In this document: one piece after another, positions 14,652-22,941 of the stretch
Numbering within the stretch: position 1 is the first letter of the stretch
Layout: every line of letters begins with the position of its first letter
NCBI GenBank assembly: GCA_023432565.1
Contig: JAEYUL010000085.1
Span: forward strand, 1 to 27,431
Direction of reading: 5' to 3'
From: Actinomycetes bacterium
GTDB lineage: Bacteria; Actinomycetota; Actinomycetes; Actinomycetales; Cellulomonadaceae
DNA: 27,431 bases
Translations under genes and position numbers: made by a program
The notes under the pieces: model-generated
Seen by the model: only the letters and a program-made list of their open reading frames with translations
The model's database searches: none
Told to the model about the DNA's origin: nothing

Positions 14652-15257
14652 GTGACTGCGACCGTGGGTGTCCTGGCCCTGCAGGGCGACGTGCGTGAGC
14701 ACGTGCACGCGCTCGAGACGGAGGGTGCGCACGCCGTGCCGGTGCGCCGGTCCGTCGAGCTGGACGCCGTGGACGCGCTGGTCATCCCTGGCGGCGAGTC
14801 GACCACGATCGACAAGCTGCTGCGTGCGTTCGAGCTGGTCGACCCGATCCGCGAGCGACTGCGCGCGGGCATGCCCGCGTACGGCTCGTGCGCGGGCATG
14901 ATCCTGCTCGCCGACCGCGTGCTCGGCGGCATCGAGGGGCAGCAGACCCTCGGGGGGATCGACGTCACGGTGCGCCGCAACGCGTTCGGTCGGCAGGTGG
15001 ACTCGTTCGAGACGGACATATCCTTCGAGGGGATCGAGGGTGGCCCGCTGCACGCCGTCTTCATCCGCGCGCCGTGGGTCGAGGAGGTCGGCCCGGCCGC
15101 TCGTGCGGTCGCACGAGTCGAGACCGGACCCGCCGCCGGTAGGATCGTCGCGGTCCGCCAGGGACCGCTCCTCGTGACCTCGTTCCACCCGGAGGTCACC
15201 GGTGACACCCGGGTGCACCGTCTCTTCGTCCAGATCGTCCGCGACAGCCAGGGGTAG
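14652..15257 (+). CDS. pdxT: Pyridoxal 5'-phosphate synthase glutaminase subunit
   Basis: 201 aa class I glutamine amidotransferase. The nucleophile Cys80 lies in YGSCAGMI, and His179/Glu181 in SFHPEV complete the catalytic triad. The N-terminal GVLALQGDVREH and PGGEST (oxyanion region, 46-51) are diagnostic of PdxT. It hydrolyses glutamine and channels ammonia to PdxS. The GTG start has no ribosome binding site but has a perfectly placed -10 element, so translation is probably leaderless. It is separated from pdxS by about 2 kb. yebC follows after 7 nt. Confidence 0.96.
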   Translation: MTATVGVLALQGDVREHVHALETEGAHAVPVRRSVELDAVDALVIPGGESTTIDKLLRAFELVDPIRERLRAGMPAYGSCAGMILLADRVLGGIEGQQTLGGIDVTVRRNAFGRQVDSFETDISFEGIEGGPLHAVFIRAPWVEEVGPAARAVARVETGPAAGRIVAVRQGPLLVTSFHPEVTGDTRVHRLFVQIVRDSQG

Positions 15258-15264
15258 CGAGCGC

Positions 15265-16020
15265 ATGTCGGGTCACTCCAAGTGGGCCACCACCAAGCAC
15301 AAGAAGGCCGTGATCGACGCCAAGCGAGGCAAGCTCTTCGCGAAGCTCGTCAAGAACATCGAGGTGGCCGCCCGCACGGGCGGCGGCGACCCCGCGGGTA
15401 ACCCCACGCTCTTCGACGCGATCCAGAAGGCCAAGAAGTCCTCGGTCCCGAACGACAACATCGACCGTGCGCTCAAGCGCGGTTCCGGTCAGGAGGCCGG
15501 GGGAGCCGACTACCAGACCATCATGTACGAGGGATACGGCCCCGGCGGCATCGCCGTGCTGGTCGAGTGCCTGACGGACAACCGCAACCGTGCGGCGTCC
15601 GACGTGCGCGTCGCGTTCACGCGCAACGGCGGCCAGATGGCGGACCCGGGCTCGGTGTCCTACCTCTTCAGCCGCAAGGGCGTCGTCCTCGTGCCCAAGG
15701 AGGGCACCGACGAGGAGGCCGTCATGGAGGCGGTGCTCGAGGCGGGCGGCGAGGAGGTCACCGACCTCGGCGACCAGTTCGAGGTGCTCAGCGAGGCGAC
15801 CGACCTGGTCCCCGTCCGCACCGCGCTGCAGGAGGCGGGCATCGAGTACGACTCCGCCGACGTCGTGTTCTGGCCCGCCACGCAGATCGAGGTCGACGCC
15901 GAGGGGGCGCGCAAGATCCTGCGCCTGATCGACGCGCTCGAGGACTCCGACGACGTGCAGAACGTCTACGCGAACTTCGACGCCTCCGACGAGGTCATGG
16001 CCGAGCTCGAGGACGACTGA
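15265..16020 (+). CDS. YebC/PmpR-family DNA-binding/translation-associated regulatory protein
   Basis: 251 aa, the usual family length. The N-terminus SGHSKWATTKHKK and the LFDAIQKAKKSSVPNDNIDRALKRG helical block are diagnostic, followed by the EGYGPGGIAVLVECLTDNRNR core. Members have been reported both as transcriptional regulators and, more recently, as factors helping ribosomes through difficult peptide stretches; which applies here is unknown. The ATG is 7 nt after pdxT. The gene lies directly before ruvC, a very widespread arrangement, but a 19-bp hairpin separates it from ruvC transcription. Confidence 0.95.
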   Translation: MSGHSKWATTKHKKAVIDAKRGKLFAKLVKNIEVAARTGGGDPAGNPTLFDAIQKAKKSSVPNDNIDRALKRGSGQEAGGADYQTIMYEGYGPGGIAVLVECLTDNRNRAASDVRVAFTRNGGQMADPGSVSYLFSRKGVVLVPKEGTDEEAVMEAVLEAGGEEVTDLGDQFEVLSEATDLVPVRTALQEAGIEYDSADVVFWPATQIEVDAEGARKILRLIDALEDSDDVQNVYANFDASDEVMAELEDD

Positions 16021-16037
16021 GCCCGGCGCACGACCGT

Positions 16038-16080
16038 GCACGAGGGGCGCACCACCGACCGGGTGGTGCGCCCCTCGTGC
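16038..16080 (+). terminator. Very strong terminator after yebC
   Basis: Perfect 19-bp stem (16038-16056 with 16062-16080) with a 5-nt loop, 17 nt after the yebC stop. It is the longest perfect hairpin I found in the window. It isolates pdxT-yebC from ruvC. Confidence 0.88.
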
Positions 16081-16108
16081 AGTGCGGGCGTCCGCGGCGT
16101 TGCGACCG

Positions 16109-16136
16109 TCGACCGACGCGCGCCGGGTGCGACGAT
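16109..16136 (+). promoter_or_regulatory. Weak candidate promoter for ruvC
   Basis: TCGACC (16109-16114) and GACGAT (16131-16136) are 16 bp apart. The second ends 6 nt before GTG 16143, as in the other leaderless cases, though it lacks the T at its first position. Confidence 0.3.
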
Positions 16137-16142
16137 GCGCGC

Positions 16143-16703
16143 GTGCGAGTTCTCGGAGTGGACCCCGGTCTGACCCGGTGCGGCCTCGGGGTCGTCGACG
16201 GCCTGGCCGGGCGGCGGGTGCGCCTCGTGCACGTCGGTGTGGCGACCTCGTCGGCCGACCTGGACGTCGACCAGCGGCTGCTGCTCATCGAGCGCCGGCT
16301 CGAGGAGTGGCTCGAGGAGTTCGCCCCCGACACCGTCGCCGTCGAGCGCGTCTTCGCCCAGCACAACGTCCGGACGGTCATGGGCACGGCCCAGGTCGCG
16401 GGGCTCGCCATGGTCGCCGCCGCGCGGCGCCGGATCCCGGTGGCGCTGCACACGCCCTCGGAGGTCAAGGCCGCCGTCACGGGCAGCGGCCGGGCCGGCA
16501 AGGCGCAGGTGCAGACCATGGTGGCGCGGCTCCTGCAGCTCGAGGAGCTGCCGCGGCCGGCGGACGCCGCCGACGCCCTCGCCCTGGCGATCTGCCACCT
16601 GTGGCGGCCGGCGGGAGCGCTCGGAGCGCCCCAGCGGCCCGCGTCGTCGATGACGGCGGCGCAGCGGGCGTGGGTGGCGGCCGAGCAGGCCGCTCGTCGG
16701 TGA
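16143..16703 (+). CDS. ruvC: Crossover junction endodeoxyribonuclease RuvC
   Basis: 186 aa RNase H-fold resolvase that cleaves Holliday junctions as a dimer. The four catalytic acids are visible as Asp7 (GVDPGLTRCG), Glu68 (VAVERVF), Asp141 and Asp144 (PADAADALALA), matching the D7/E66/D138/D141 set of E. coli RuvC. The GTG start gives the family N-terminus exactly; the longer open frame upstream overlaps yebC and is not coding. It is followed by ruvA after 84 nt that include a LexA-like site. Confidence 0.96.
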   Translation: MRVLGVDPGLTRCGLGVVDGLAGRRVRLVHVGVATSSADLDVDQRLLLIERRLEEWLEEFAPDTVAVERVFAQHNVRTVMGTAQVAGLAMVAAARRRIPVALHTPSEVKAAVTGSGRAGKAQVQTMVARLLQLEELPRPADAADALALAICHLWRPAGALGAPQRPASSMTAAQRAWVAAEQAARR

Positions 16704-16723
16704 CCCGGGCGAGGCGTGTCGTT

Positions 16724-16737
16724 CGTACATCTGTTCG
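16724..16737. promoter_or_regulatory. LexA-like SOS box between ruvC and ruvA
   Basis: CGTACATCTGTTCG differs at one position from the CGAAC-N4-GTTCG core of the actinobacterial/Gram-positive LexA box. It lies 50 bp before the ruvA start, where it could give ruvAB damage-inducible transcription separate from ruvC. Confidence 0.5.
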
Positions 16738-16787
16738 CCCGTGTGGGACAGTAGCGCCTCGGAGGTCGCAGACAGGGAGGTGGCGCG

Positions 16788-17417
16788 GTGATCGCGTCGG
16801 TGCGCGGGACGGTGCTCGCGGTGCGGCTCGACTCGGCGGTCGTCGAGGTGGGCGGGGTCGGCATGCTCGTGCAGGCGACGCCCGCGACACTCGCGCAGCT
16901 GCGCACCGGTGAGGCGGTGACGCTGCACACGTCGCTCGTGGTGCGCGAGGACTCCCTGACCCTGTTCGGGTTCGCCGACGACGACGAGCGCGAGGTGTTC
17001 GAGACCGTCCAGACCGTCAGCGGCGTGGGTCCCCGGCTCGCGCTCGCGATGCTCGCCGTGCACACGCCCGACGGCCTGCGTCGCGCGGTCGGCGACGAGG
17101 ACCTCAAGGCGCTGGAGCGCGTCCCCGGGATCGGCCGCAAAGGCGCGCAGCGCATCGTCCTGGAGCTCAAGGACCGCCTCGGTGCACCCGCGCCGGTGGC
17201 GGGTGCCGCCGGGAATGCGGCTGCCGCGGTGACGCCGGGCGCGACGGACCACAGGCACCAGGTGGTCGAGGCGCTCGTGGGGCTCGGGTGGAACCCCAAG
17301 GTCGCCGACGAGGCCGTGGCCGGTGTCCTGGCCGAGAGCGAGGCGCCGGTCGCCGCCGAGGACGTGCCGGCGGTCCTGCGTGCGGCGCTGCGCGGGCTGG
17401 GAGGTGCGCGTGCCTGA
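16788..17417 (+). CDS. ruvA: Holliday junction branch migration complex subunit RuvA
   Basis: 209 aa. The N-terminal OB-fold domain (about 1-62; IASVRGTV, VVREDSLTLFGF) is followed by tandem helix-hairpin-helix motifs (VSGVGPRLALAML and VPGIGRKGAQRIVLELK), then a flexible linker and a C-terminal UBA-like domain (about 160-209; VEALVGLGWNPKVADEAV) that contacts RuvB. It binds four-way junctions as a tetramer and loads RuvB. GTG 16788 has GGGAGG 7 nt upstream. Its 3' end overlaps ruvB by 8 nt. Confidence 0.96.
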   Translation: MIASVRGTVLAVRLDSAVVEVGGVGMLVQATPATLAQLRTGEAVTLHTSLVVREDSLTLFGFADDDEREVFETVQTVSGVGPRLALAMLAVHTPDGLRRAVGDEDLKALERVPGIGRKGAQRIVLELKDRLGAPAPVAGAAGNAAAAVTPGATDHRHQVVEALVGLGWNPKVADEAVAGVLAESEAPVAAEDVPAVLRAALRGLGGARA

Positions 17418-18489
17418 TCGTGCCGGAGGCCCGGCGGGGGCGGACGACGAGCTGGTGACCGAACGGTTCCCGGCGGACTCGCTCGTGCGCGCGGGTGCCG
17501 ACGACGTCGAGCGAGCGGCAGAGGCCGCGCTGCGCCCCCGGCGGCTCGCGGAGTTCGTCGGTCAGCGTGTGGTGCGCGAGCAGCTCTCGCTCGTGCTCCA
17601 GGCCGCGCGCGGCCGTGGGCGCGCACCGGACCACGTCCTGCTGTCCGGACCGCCCGGGCTGGGCAAGACGACCCTGGCGATGATCATCGCGGCCGAGCTC
17701 GGTGCGTCCCTGCGCGTGACCAGCGGTCCCGCGATCCAGCACGCGGGGGACCTGGCCGCGGTGCTGTCCTCGCTCGAGGAGGGCGAGGTGCTGTTCCTGG
17801 ACGAGATCCACCGCATCGCCCGGCCCGCCGAGGAGCTGCTCTACGTCGCGATGGAGGACTTCCGGGTCGACGTCATGGTGGGCAAGGGAGCGGGTGCGTC
17901 CGCGATCCCGCTGGCCCTGCCGCCCTTCACGGTCGTGGGCGCGACGACGCGCGCAGGACTGCTGCCCGCACCCCTGCGCGACAGGTTCGGCTTCACCGGG
18001 CACCTCGACTTCTACGCGACCGAGGAGCTCGAGCAGGTGCTCCTGCGCTCGGCCGGGCTGCTCGGTGTCCCGCTCGCCGGGGCGGCGGCGCGCGAGATCG
18101 CGTCGCGCTCGCGTGGGACGCCCCGCATCGCGAACCGGCTGCTGCGCCGGGTCCGGGACTGGGCCGAGGTGCGCGGCGACGGCACGCTCAGCCTCGCCGC
18201 CGCGCGCGCCGCGCTCGAGGTGTACGAGGTGGACGAGCGCGGTCTGGACCGGCTCGACCGGGCGGTGCTGCAGGCGCTGTGCCAGCGGTTCGGCGGGGGA
18301 CCGGTGGGCCTGACGACGCTCGCGGTGGCCGTGGGCGAGGAGCCGGAGACCGTCGAGACCGTGGCCGAGCCCTTCCTCGTGCGCGAGGGCCTGATCGGCC
18401 GGACGCCGCGAGGCAGGGTCGCGCTGCCCGCGACGTGGGAGCACCTGGGCCTGACCGCGCCCCGCGATCCGGGTGCCCTCTTCGGCTGA
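17410..18489 (+). CDS. ruvB: Holliday junction branch migration DNA helicase RuvB
   Basis: 359 aa AAA+ ATPase, the motor for branch migration. Walker A is GPPGLGKT (80-87), Walker B is FLDEIH (129-134), and the GATTRAG sensor 1 segment and the arginine-finger region LRDRFGF are present. A C-terminal winged-helix domain ends the protein. GTG 17410 is chosen over the in-frame GTG 17404 because GGGAGG (17399-17404) then sits 5 nt upstream. The start overlaps the ruvA stop, so the two are translationally coupled. Confidence 0.97.
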   Translation: MPDRAGGPAGADDELVTERFPADSLVRAGADDVERAAEAALRPRRLAEFVGQRVVREQLSLVLQAARGRGRAPDHVLLSGPPGLGKTTLAMIIAAELGASLRVTSGPAIQHAGDLAAVLSSLEEGEVLFLDEIHRIARPAEELLYVAMEDFRVDVMVGKGAGASAIPLALPPFTVVGATTRAGLLPAPLRDRFGFTGHLDFYATEELEQVLLRSAGLLGVPLAGAAAREIASRSRGTPRIANRLLRRVRDWAEVRGDGTLSLAAARAALEVYEVDERGLDRLDRAVLQALCQRFGGGPVGLTTLAVAVGEEPETVETVAEPFLVREGLIGRTPRGRVALPATWEHLGLTAPRDPGALFG

Positions 18490-18557
18490 CGTTCCGGGTC
18501 CTGGGCGACCTGTGGCAGGCTCCAGTCCGTGCGGGAACCTTCGCACCCGCAAGTGCG

Positions 18558-18586
18558 TTGGAGCGACGGGCCGCTGCGCCTAGACT
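18558..18586 (+). promoter_or_regulatory. Promoter for yajC-secDF-apt
   Basis: A -35 TTGGAG (18558-18563) and a -10 TAGACT (18581-18586) are separated by 17 bp, the best-formed promoter in the window. It lies 34 bp before the yajC start and separates this operon from ruvB. Confidence 0.6.
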
Positions 18587-18619
18587 GCCCCGGACACGAT
18601 CGACCCAAAGGACTCTGCT

Positions 18620-19090
18620 GTGACTCAGCTCAGCGCCGCGCTCGCGGCGAACAACGCGGCCGCCACCGGTGGTGGCGGCGGCTTCTCGATGTTCCTCATC
18701 CTCGGCCTCGCCGTCGTGGCCTTCTGGTTCATGTCGCGTCGCACGCGCAAGCAGCAGCAGGCACAGCAGGAGTTCCGCAACACCCTCGTACCCGGTGACG
18801 AGGTCATGACCGCGTCCGGGATGATCGGCACCGTCGTCGAGATCGAGGACGACGCCATCACGCTCGAGTCCGAGCCGGGTGGTAGCCGGACGCGCTGGGT
18901 GCGCGCCGCGATCGCCAAGAAGATCGAGCCTCCTGTCGAGGACGAGTACGAGGACGAAGACGAGTACGAGGACGAGGCGGAGGACGTCGAGGACGACGGC
19001 GACCGCCTCGACGACGAGGAGATCGAGGTCCCCGACGACCTGTCGTCGCTGCCGCCCACGCGGGGGGACGACGAGACCGACCGGAAGTAG
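18620..19090 (+). CDS. yajC: Preprotein translocase subunit YajC
   Basis: 156 aa. A short N-terminal segment leads into one transmembrane helix (about 22-38), followed by basic RRTRKQQQAQQEF and the conserved cytosolic core LVPGDEVMTASGMIGTVVEIEDD. YajC is the small partner of SecDF in the accessory Sec complex. The C-terminal 45 residues are extremely acidic (runs of Glu/Asp, some Tyr), which lengthens the protein over the roughly 110 aa of E. coli YajC; such tails are common in actinobacteria. The GTG start has AAAGGA upstream. Confidence 0.93.
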   Translation: MTQLSAALAANNAAATGGGGGFSMFLILGLAVVAFWFMSRRTRKQQQAQQEFRNTLVPGDEVMTASGMIGTVVEIEDDAITLESEPGGSRTRWVRAAIAKKIEPPVEDEYEDEDEYEDEAEDVEDDGDRLDDEEIEVPDDLSSLPPTRGDDETDRK

Positions 19091-19097
19091 CCCACGC

Positions 19098-19122
19098 GGC
19101 CCGCCGAGCCCTTCGGCGGGCC
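19098..19122 (+). terminator. Hairpin between yajC and secD, possible attenuator
   Basis: A perfect 10-bp stem (19098-19107/19113-19122) with a 5-nt loop follows 7 nt after the yajC stop. As secD has no evident promoter of its own, it may only reduce read-through and set the YajC:SecD ratio. Confidence 0.5.
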
Positions 19123-19174
19123 ATGACCCCACCGGTCGCCTCCGGCCGGTGCGCGCACGAGAGAAGAAACTCCG

Positions 19175-21154
19175 TTGGCCCCACCCACACGCCGCCGCCG
19201 GCCGGTTCGCACCCTGATCACGCTGGTGGTCATCGTGGTGCTGCCCTTCCTTGCGGTCTTCATCGGTACGCACACCTCCGACGCGAGCTGGACCCCCAAG
19301 CTCGCCCTCGACCTCGAGGGCGGCACGCAGATCATCCTGACCCCGGTGTCCACCGACGGCCGTGAGCCGACGTCGGAGGACATCAGCCAGGCGATCAACG
19401 TGATCCGGCAGCGCGTCGACGGCTCGGGAGTGGCCGAGGCCGAGATCAGCAGCCAGGGCGGCAACAACATCGTCGTGGCGATCCCGGGCAAGGCGTCGCA
19501 GGAGACGATCGAGACCGTCAGCCGGTCGTCGCACATGGAGTTCCGTCCGGTTCTCGTGCAGGACTACGCCTTCACGGCGCCGACGCCGGAGCCCACCGCC
19601 GACCCGAGCGCCGAGCCGACGGCCGAGCCGACGCAGCAGGCGAAGGAGCCTGCCGGTGGCGAGACGCTCGAGCCCGAGCCGACGCAGTCGCCCGACACGA
19701 CCGCAGACGCAACCGACGACGCGAGCGCACCGGCCACCGCTCCGGCGGACGAGGCGACCGAGCCGGCGCCGCAGCCCACCGGTGAGGCGGTCCGCCCGAG
19801 CGAGCCGACGTCGGCGAGCGACGTGGCGTACTGGGTCACCGACGAGCTGCGGGCGCAGTTCGACGCGCTCGACTGCACCGACCCGTCGAACCTCGGCGGC
19901 TCGGTGTCCGGCAAGCCGGACGCCGCATTCATCAGCTGCGGCGTCGACGGCGACGGCAACAGCGACGGGCTGAAGTACATCCTCGGCCCGGTCGAGATCG
20001 ACGGTCAGGAGATCGACTCGGCCACGTCCGGGCTCGAGGTGCTGCCCAGCGGTGCGATGGGCAACCGCTGGGTCGTGAGCATGAAGTTCACCTCCACCGG
20101 GGCCAAGCAGTTCTCCGAGGTCACCACGCGGCTGTCGCAGCAGAGCGCGCCGCTGAACCAGTTCGCGATGGTGCTCGACGGTCTGGTGATCTCCGCCCCG
20201 AGCGTCGACGAGACCATCCCCAACGGTGAGGCGCAGATCTCCGGAAGCTTCACCCAGACCTCGGCGGCGCAGCTGGCGAACCGGCTGAACTTCGGTTCGC
20301 TGCCGCTCGACTTCAAGGTCCAGAGCGAGCAGCAGATCTCCGCCACGCTCGGCACCGAGCAGCTCCAGAAGGGTCTGCTCGCGGGCATCATCGGCCTGCT
20401 GCTCGTCGTCGTGTACTCGCTGCTGCAGTACCGCACGCTGGGTCTGGTCACGGTCGCGTCGCTGTCGATCGCGGCGGTCCTCACGTTCGGCGTGATCACG
20501 CTGCTGTCGTGGACCCAGGGCTACCGCCTCTCGCTGCCCGGTGTGGCCGGTCTGATCGTCGCGATCGGCATCACCGCGGACTCGTTCATCGTCTACTTCG
20601 AGCGCATCCGTGACGAGCTGCGTGAGGGCAGGGTGCTCGATGCCGCCGTCGAGCGTGGATGGGCCCGCGCCCGCCGCACGATCCTGGCGTCCGACGCGGT
20701 CAACCTCATCGCCGCGATCGTGCTGTACTTCCTGGCCGTCGGCGGGGTGCGTGGCTTCGCGTTCACGCTCGGTCTGACCACGATCATCGACGTCATCGTC
20801 GTGTTCTTCTTCACGCACCCGCTCATGGAGCTCCTGGCGAAGACGAAGTTCTTCAGCGAGGGCCACCCGGCCTCGGGTCTCGACCCGCGTCGCCTCGGCG
20901 TCACCGGCCCGCGGTACGTCGGCCGCGGCAAGGTCGTCACGGGTGCGCCGCGCAAGCCTGAGCAGGGGGCGGACGAGTCGTCCGAGGTGCGGACGCCGGC
21001 CACGGTCGGTGCGCCGAGCGACGAGCTGACCATCGCCCAGCGCCGCGCCGCACAGCGAGCAGCGGCCCAGCGTGCGGCCGCGGAGACCAGCACCTCCGAC
21101 GCACCGAACGACGACACGGCCGACGACGCGTCGGCCGAGGGGAGCGAGCGCTGA
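19175..21154 (+). CDS. secD: Protein translocase subunit SecD
   Basis: 659 aa RND-family membrane protein that uses the proton gradient to help pull secreted proteins across the membrane. It has TM1 (about 12-31) and the LALDLEGGTQIILTP D1 motif (43-57). Next is a large periplasm-side P1 domain carrying an unusual Pro/Thr/Glu/Ala-rich insert (about 134-215), and then TM2-TM6 beginning near residue 403 with GLIVAIGITADSFIVYFERIRDE. The C-terminal 90 residues are hydrophilic and Ala-rich. The start is TTG, with purine-rich GAGAGAAGAA just upstream; no ATG or GTG fits the N-terminus better. It overlaps secF by one nucleotide. Confidence 0.96.
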   Translation: MAPPTRRRRPVRTLITLVVIVVLPFLAVFIGTHTSDASWTPKLALDLEGGTQIILTPVSTDGREPTSEDISQAINVIRQRVDGSGVAEAEISSQGGNNIVVAIPGKASQETIETVSRSSHMEFRPVLVQDYAFTAPTPEPTADPSAEPTAEPTQQAKEPAGGETLEPEPTQSPDTTADATDDASAPATAPADEATEPAPQPTGEAVRPSEPTSASDVAYWVTDELRAQFDALDCTDPSNLGGSVSGKPDAAFISCGVDGDGNSDGLKYILGPVEIDGQEIDSATSGLEVLPSGAMGNRWVVSMKFTSTGAKQFSEVTTRLSQQSAPLNQFAMVLDGLVISAPSVDETIPNGEAQISGSFTQTSAAQLANRLNFGSLPLDFKVQSEQQISATLGTEQLQKGLLAGIIGLLLVVVYSLLQYRTLGLVTVASLSIAAVLTFGVITLLSWTQGYRLSLPGVAGLIVAIGITADSFIVYFERIRDELREGRVLDAAVERGWARARRTILASDAVNLIAAIVLYFLAVGGVRGFAFTLGLTTIIDVIVVFFFTHPLMELLAKTKFFSEGHPASGLDPRRLGVTGPRYVGRGKVVTGAPRKPEQGADESSEVRTPATVGAPSDELTIAQRRAAQRAAAQRAAAETSTSDAPNDDTADDASAEGSER

Positions 21155-22251
21155 TGGCCGCCGGATTCGCCCAGTGGGGCAACGACCTGTACACGGGCCG
21201 TCGTTCGTACGACATCGTCGGGCACCGGCGCGTCTTCTACATCGCCTCGTCGATCCTCGTGCTGATCTCGGCGATCCTGCTGATCAAGCCGGGGCTCAAC
21301 CCCGGCATCGAGTTCCGCGGCGGCTCCGAGTTCGTCGTGTCCGGCATCTCGGGCGATCGCGACCAGCAGCTCGCGATCGACACCGTGCAGGACGTCGCGC
21401 CTGGCGAGTCGCCCGAGGTGACCAACCTGGGTGCCGACTCGCTGCGCATCCAGGTCGCCGAGCTCACCGACGAGCAGGTCAACAAGGTCGGGGCCGCGCT
21501 CCAGGAGGCGTTCGGCGTCTCCCAGGACGACATCACGACGCAGTTCGTCGGGCCGACCTGGGGCAAGGACGTGTCCAGCAAGGCGATCTCGGGGATCCTC
21601 GTGTTCCTCCTGTTCGTCACCGTCGTCATGACCATCTACTTCCGCAACTGGCGGATGGCGCTGGCGGCGCTCATCGCGCTGTTCCACGACCTGATCATCA
21701 CGGTCGGCCTGTACGCGGGCATCGGATGGGAGGTCACGCCGGCCACGGTGATCGGCTTCCTCACGATCCTCGGGTACTCGATCTACGACACGGTCGTGGT
21801 GTTCGACAAGGTGCGCGAGAACACCGCGGACACCCTGGACCAGACCAGGTTCACGTACGCGGAGAAGGCCAACCTGGCGGTCAACCAGACGCTCGTGCGT
21901 TCGATCAACACCTCGGTCGTCGCCCTGCTGCCCGTCTCGGCCATCCTGTTCGTCGGTGCCTTCGTGCTCGGCGCCGGCACGTTGCGGGACATCGCGCTCG
22001 CACTCTTCGTCGGCATGCTCGTCGGGGCGTACTCCTCGATCTTCCTCGCGACGCCGCTCGAGGTGTCGCTGCGCGAGCGTGAGCCCCGCATCAAGGAGCA
22101 CACGGCCAAGGTGCTGGCAGCCCGTGCTCGCGCGGTCGCCGGCGGCGAGGACGTGGCGGCGGCAGCCGTGCCGCACGCGGCCGGTCAGCTGCGCCCCGGC
22201 ACCCACCTGGGCCAGGCCGCTCAGCCGAAGCGGCGCAAGTCGTCCCGATGA
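21154..22251 (+). CDS. secF: Protein translocase subunit SecF
   Basis: 365 aa. TM1 (about 28-44) is followed by NPGIEFRGGSEF, the SecF signature, a periplasmic P4-type domain, and TM2-TM6 from about 147 with GFLTILGYSIYDTVVVFDKVREN (the D4-type motif). It forms the SecDF complex with the preceding gene. The ATG overlaps the secD stop (TGATG), and its own stop overlaps apt (ATGA). A basic cytosolic tail (about 307-365, ending KRRKSSR) is present. Confidence 0.96.
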   Translation: MAAGFAQWGNDLYTGRRSYDIVGHRRVFYIASSILVLISAILLIKPGLNPGIEFRGGSEFVVSGISGDRDQQLAIDTVQDVAPGESPEVTNLGADSLRIQVAELTDEQVNKVGAALQEAFGVSQDDITTQFVGPTWGKDVSSKAISGILVFLLFVTVVMTIYFRNWRMALAALIALFHDLIITVGLYAGIGWEVTPATVIGFLTILGYSIYDTVVVFDKVRENTADTLDQTRFTYAEKANLAVNQTLVRSINTSVVALLPVSAILFVGAFVLGAGTLRDIALALFVGMLVGAYSSIFLATPLEVSLREREPRIKEHTAKVLAARARAVAGGEDVAAAAVPHAAGQLRPGTHLGQAAQPKRRKSSR

Positions 22252-22817
22252 GCGACCCCGTCCTCGCCCCGAGTGCGGGGGGCCCGGCGCGCGACGAGGT
22301 CGTGCGCCGGGTCGACGCGCTCGTCCGGCTCGTACCTGACTACCCCGAGCCGGGTGTGCTGTTCCGGGACATCACGCCGCTGCTGGCGGACGCGCGTGCG
22401 TTCGCGGACGTCGTGGCGACGATGGCCGCACCCGTGCCCGGCCCGGTCGACCTGGTCGCGGGCATGGAGGCACGCGGGTTCCTGCTCGCCGCGCCCATCG
22501 CCGCGACCCTGGGTGCGGGCGTGGTGCCCGTCCGCAAGGCGGGCAAGCTTCCTGGCCCGGTCGCGGCCGAGGCGTACTCGCTGGAGTACGGCGAGGCGAC
22601 GATCGAGGTGCAGCCGTTCACGATCGCGGCGGGCGCTCGTGTGCTCGTCGTCGACGACGTCCTGGCGACCGGCGGGACAGCGGCAGCGACCGTGCGCCTG
22701 CTGCGGGCGTGCGGCGCCGAGGTCGTGGGCCTGTCGTTCCTGGTCGAGCTGGCTGGCCTCGAGGGGCGTCGTCACCTCGACGGGCTGCACATCGACTCCG
22801 TGGTGACCGTCGACTGA
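22248..22817 (+). CDS. apt: Adenine phosphoribosyltransferase
   Basis: 189 aa type I phosphoribosyltransferase that converts adenine and PRPP into AMP (purine salvage, cytosol). The PRPP-binding motif VLVVDDVLATGGTA is at 132-145. The PDYPEPGVLFRDITPLL N-terminal block and GMEARGFLLAAPIA are diagnostic of Apt. It overlaps the secF stop and is followed by relA after 124 nt. The secDF-apt-relA order is common in actinobacteria. Confidence 0.95.
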   Translation: MSDPVLAPSAGGPARDEVVRRVDALVRLVPDYPEPGVLFRDITPLLADARAFADVVATMAAPVPGPVDLVAGMEARGFLLAAPIAATLGAGVVPVRKAGKLPGPVAAEAYSLEYGEATIEVQPFTIAAGARVLVVDDVLATGGTAAATVRLLRACGAEVVGLSFLVELAGLEGRRHLDGLHIDSVVTVD

Positions 22818-22898
22818 GGCCGCCCGTCGGCTGCTCGTCTGCTGGGACGGCGAGCGCGGCCCTTGGCTTGCGCGTGCGGGTCGGTCGGGTGACGGTCG

Positions 22899-22904
22899 TA
22901 GACT
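22899..22904 (+). promoter_or_regulatory. Candidate -10 element of the relA promoter
   Basis: TAGACT, the same -10 sequence as for yajC, would start transcription near 22911 and give a short leader carrying the GGAGGGAG ribosome binding site (22929-22936). The -35 is unclear. Confidence 0.45.
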
Positions 22905-22941
22905 CGTTCGATCCAGCGTGAGCAGCACGGAGGGAGCCCGG

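Noticed and set aside
15202..15264. 21-residue N-terminal extension of YebC
   Set aside because: It overlaps the end of pdxT, and the conserved YebC start SGHSKWATTKHKK follows ATG 15265.
18188..20866. 892-aa minus-strand frame opposite ruvB, yajC and secD
   Set aside because: Antisense shadow. Composition follows the reverse complement of real codons and it spans three clear genes.
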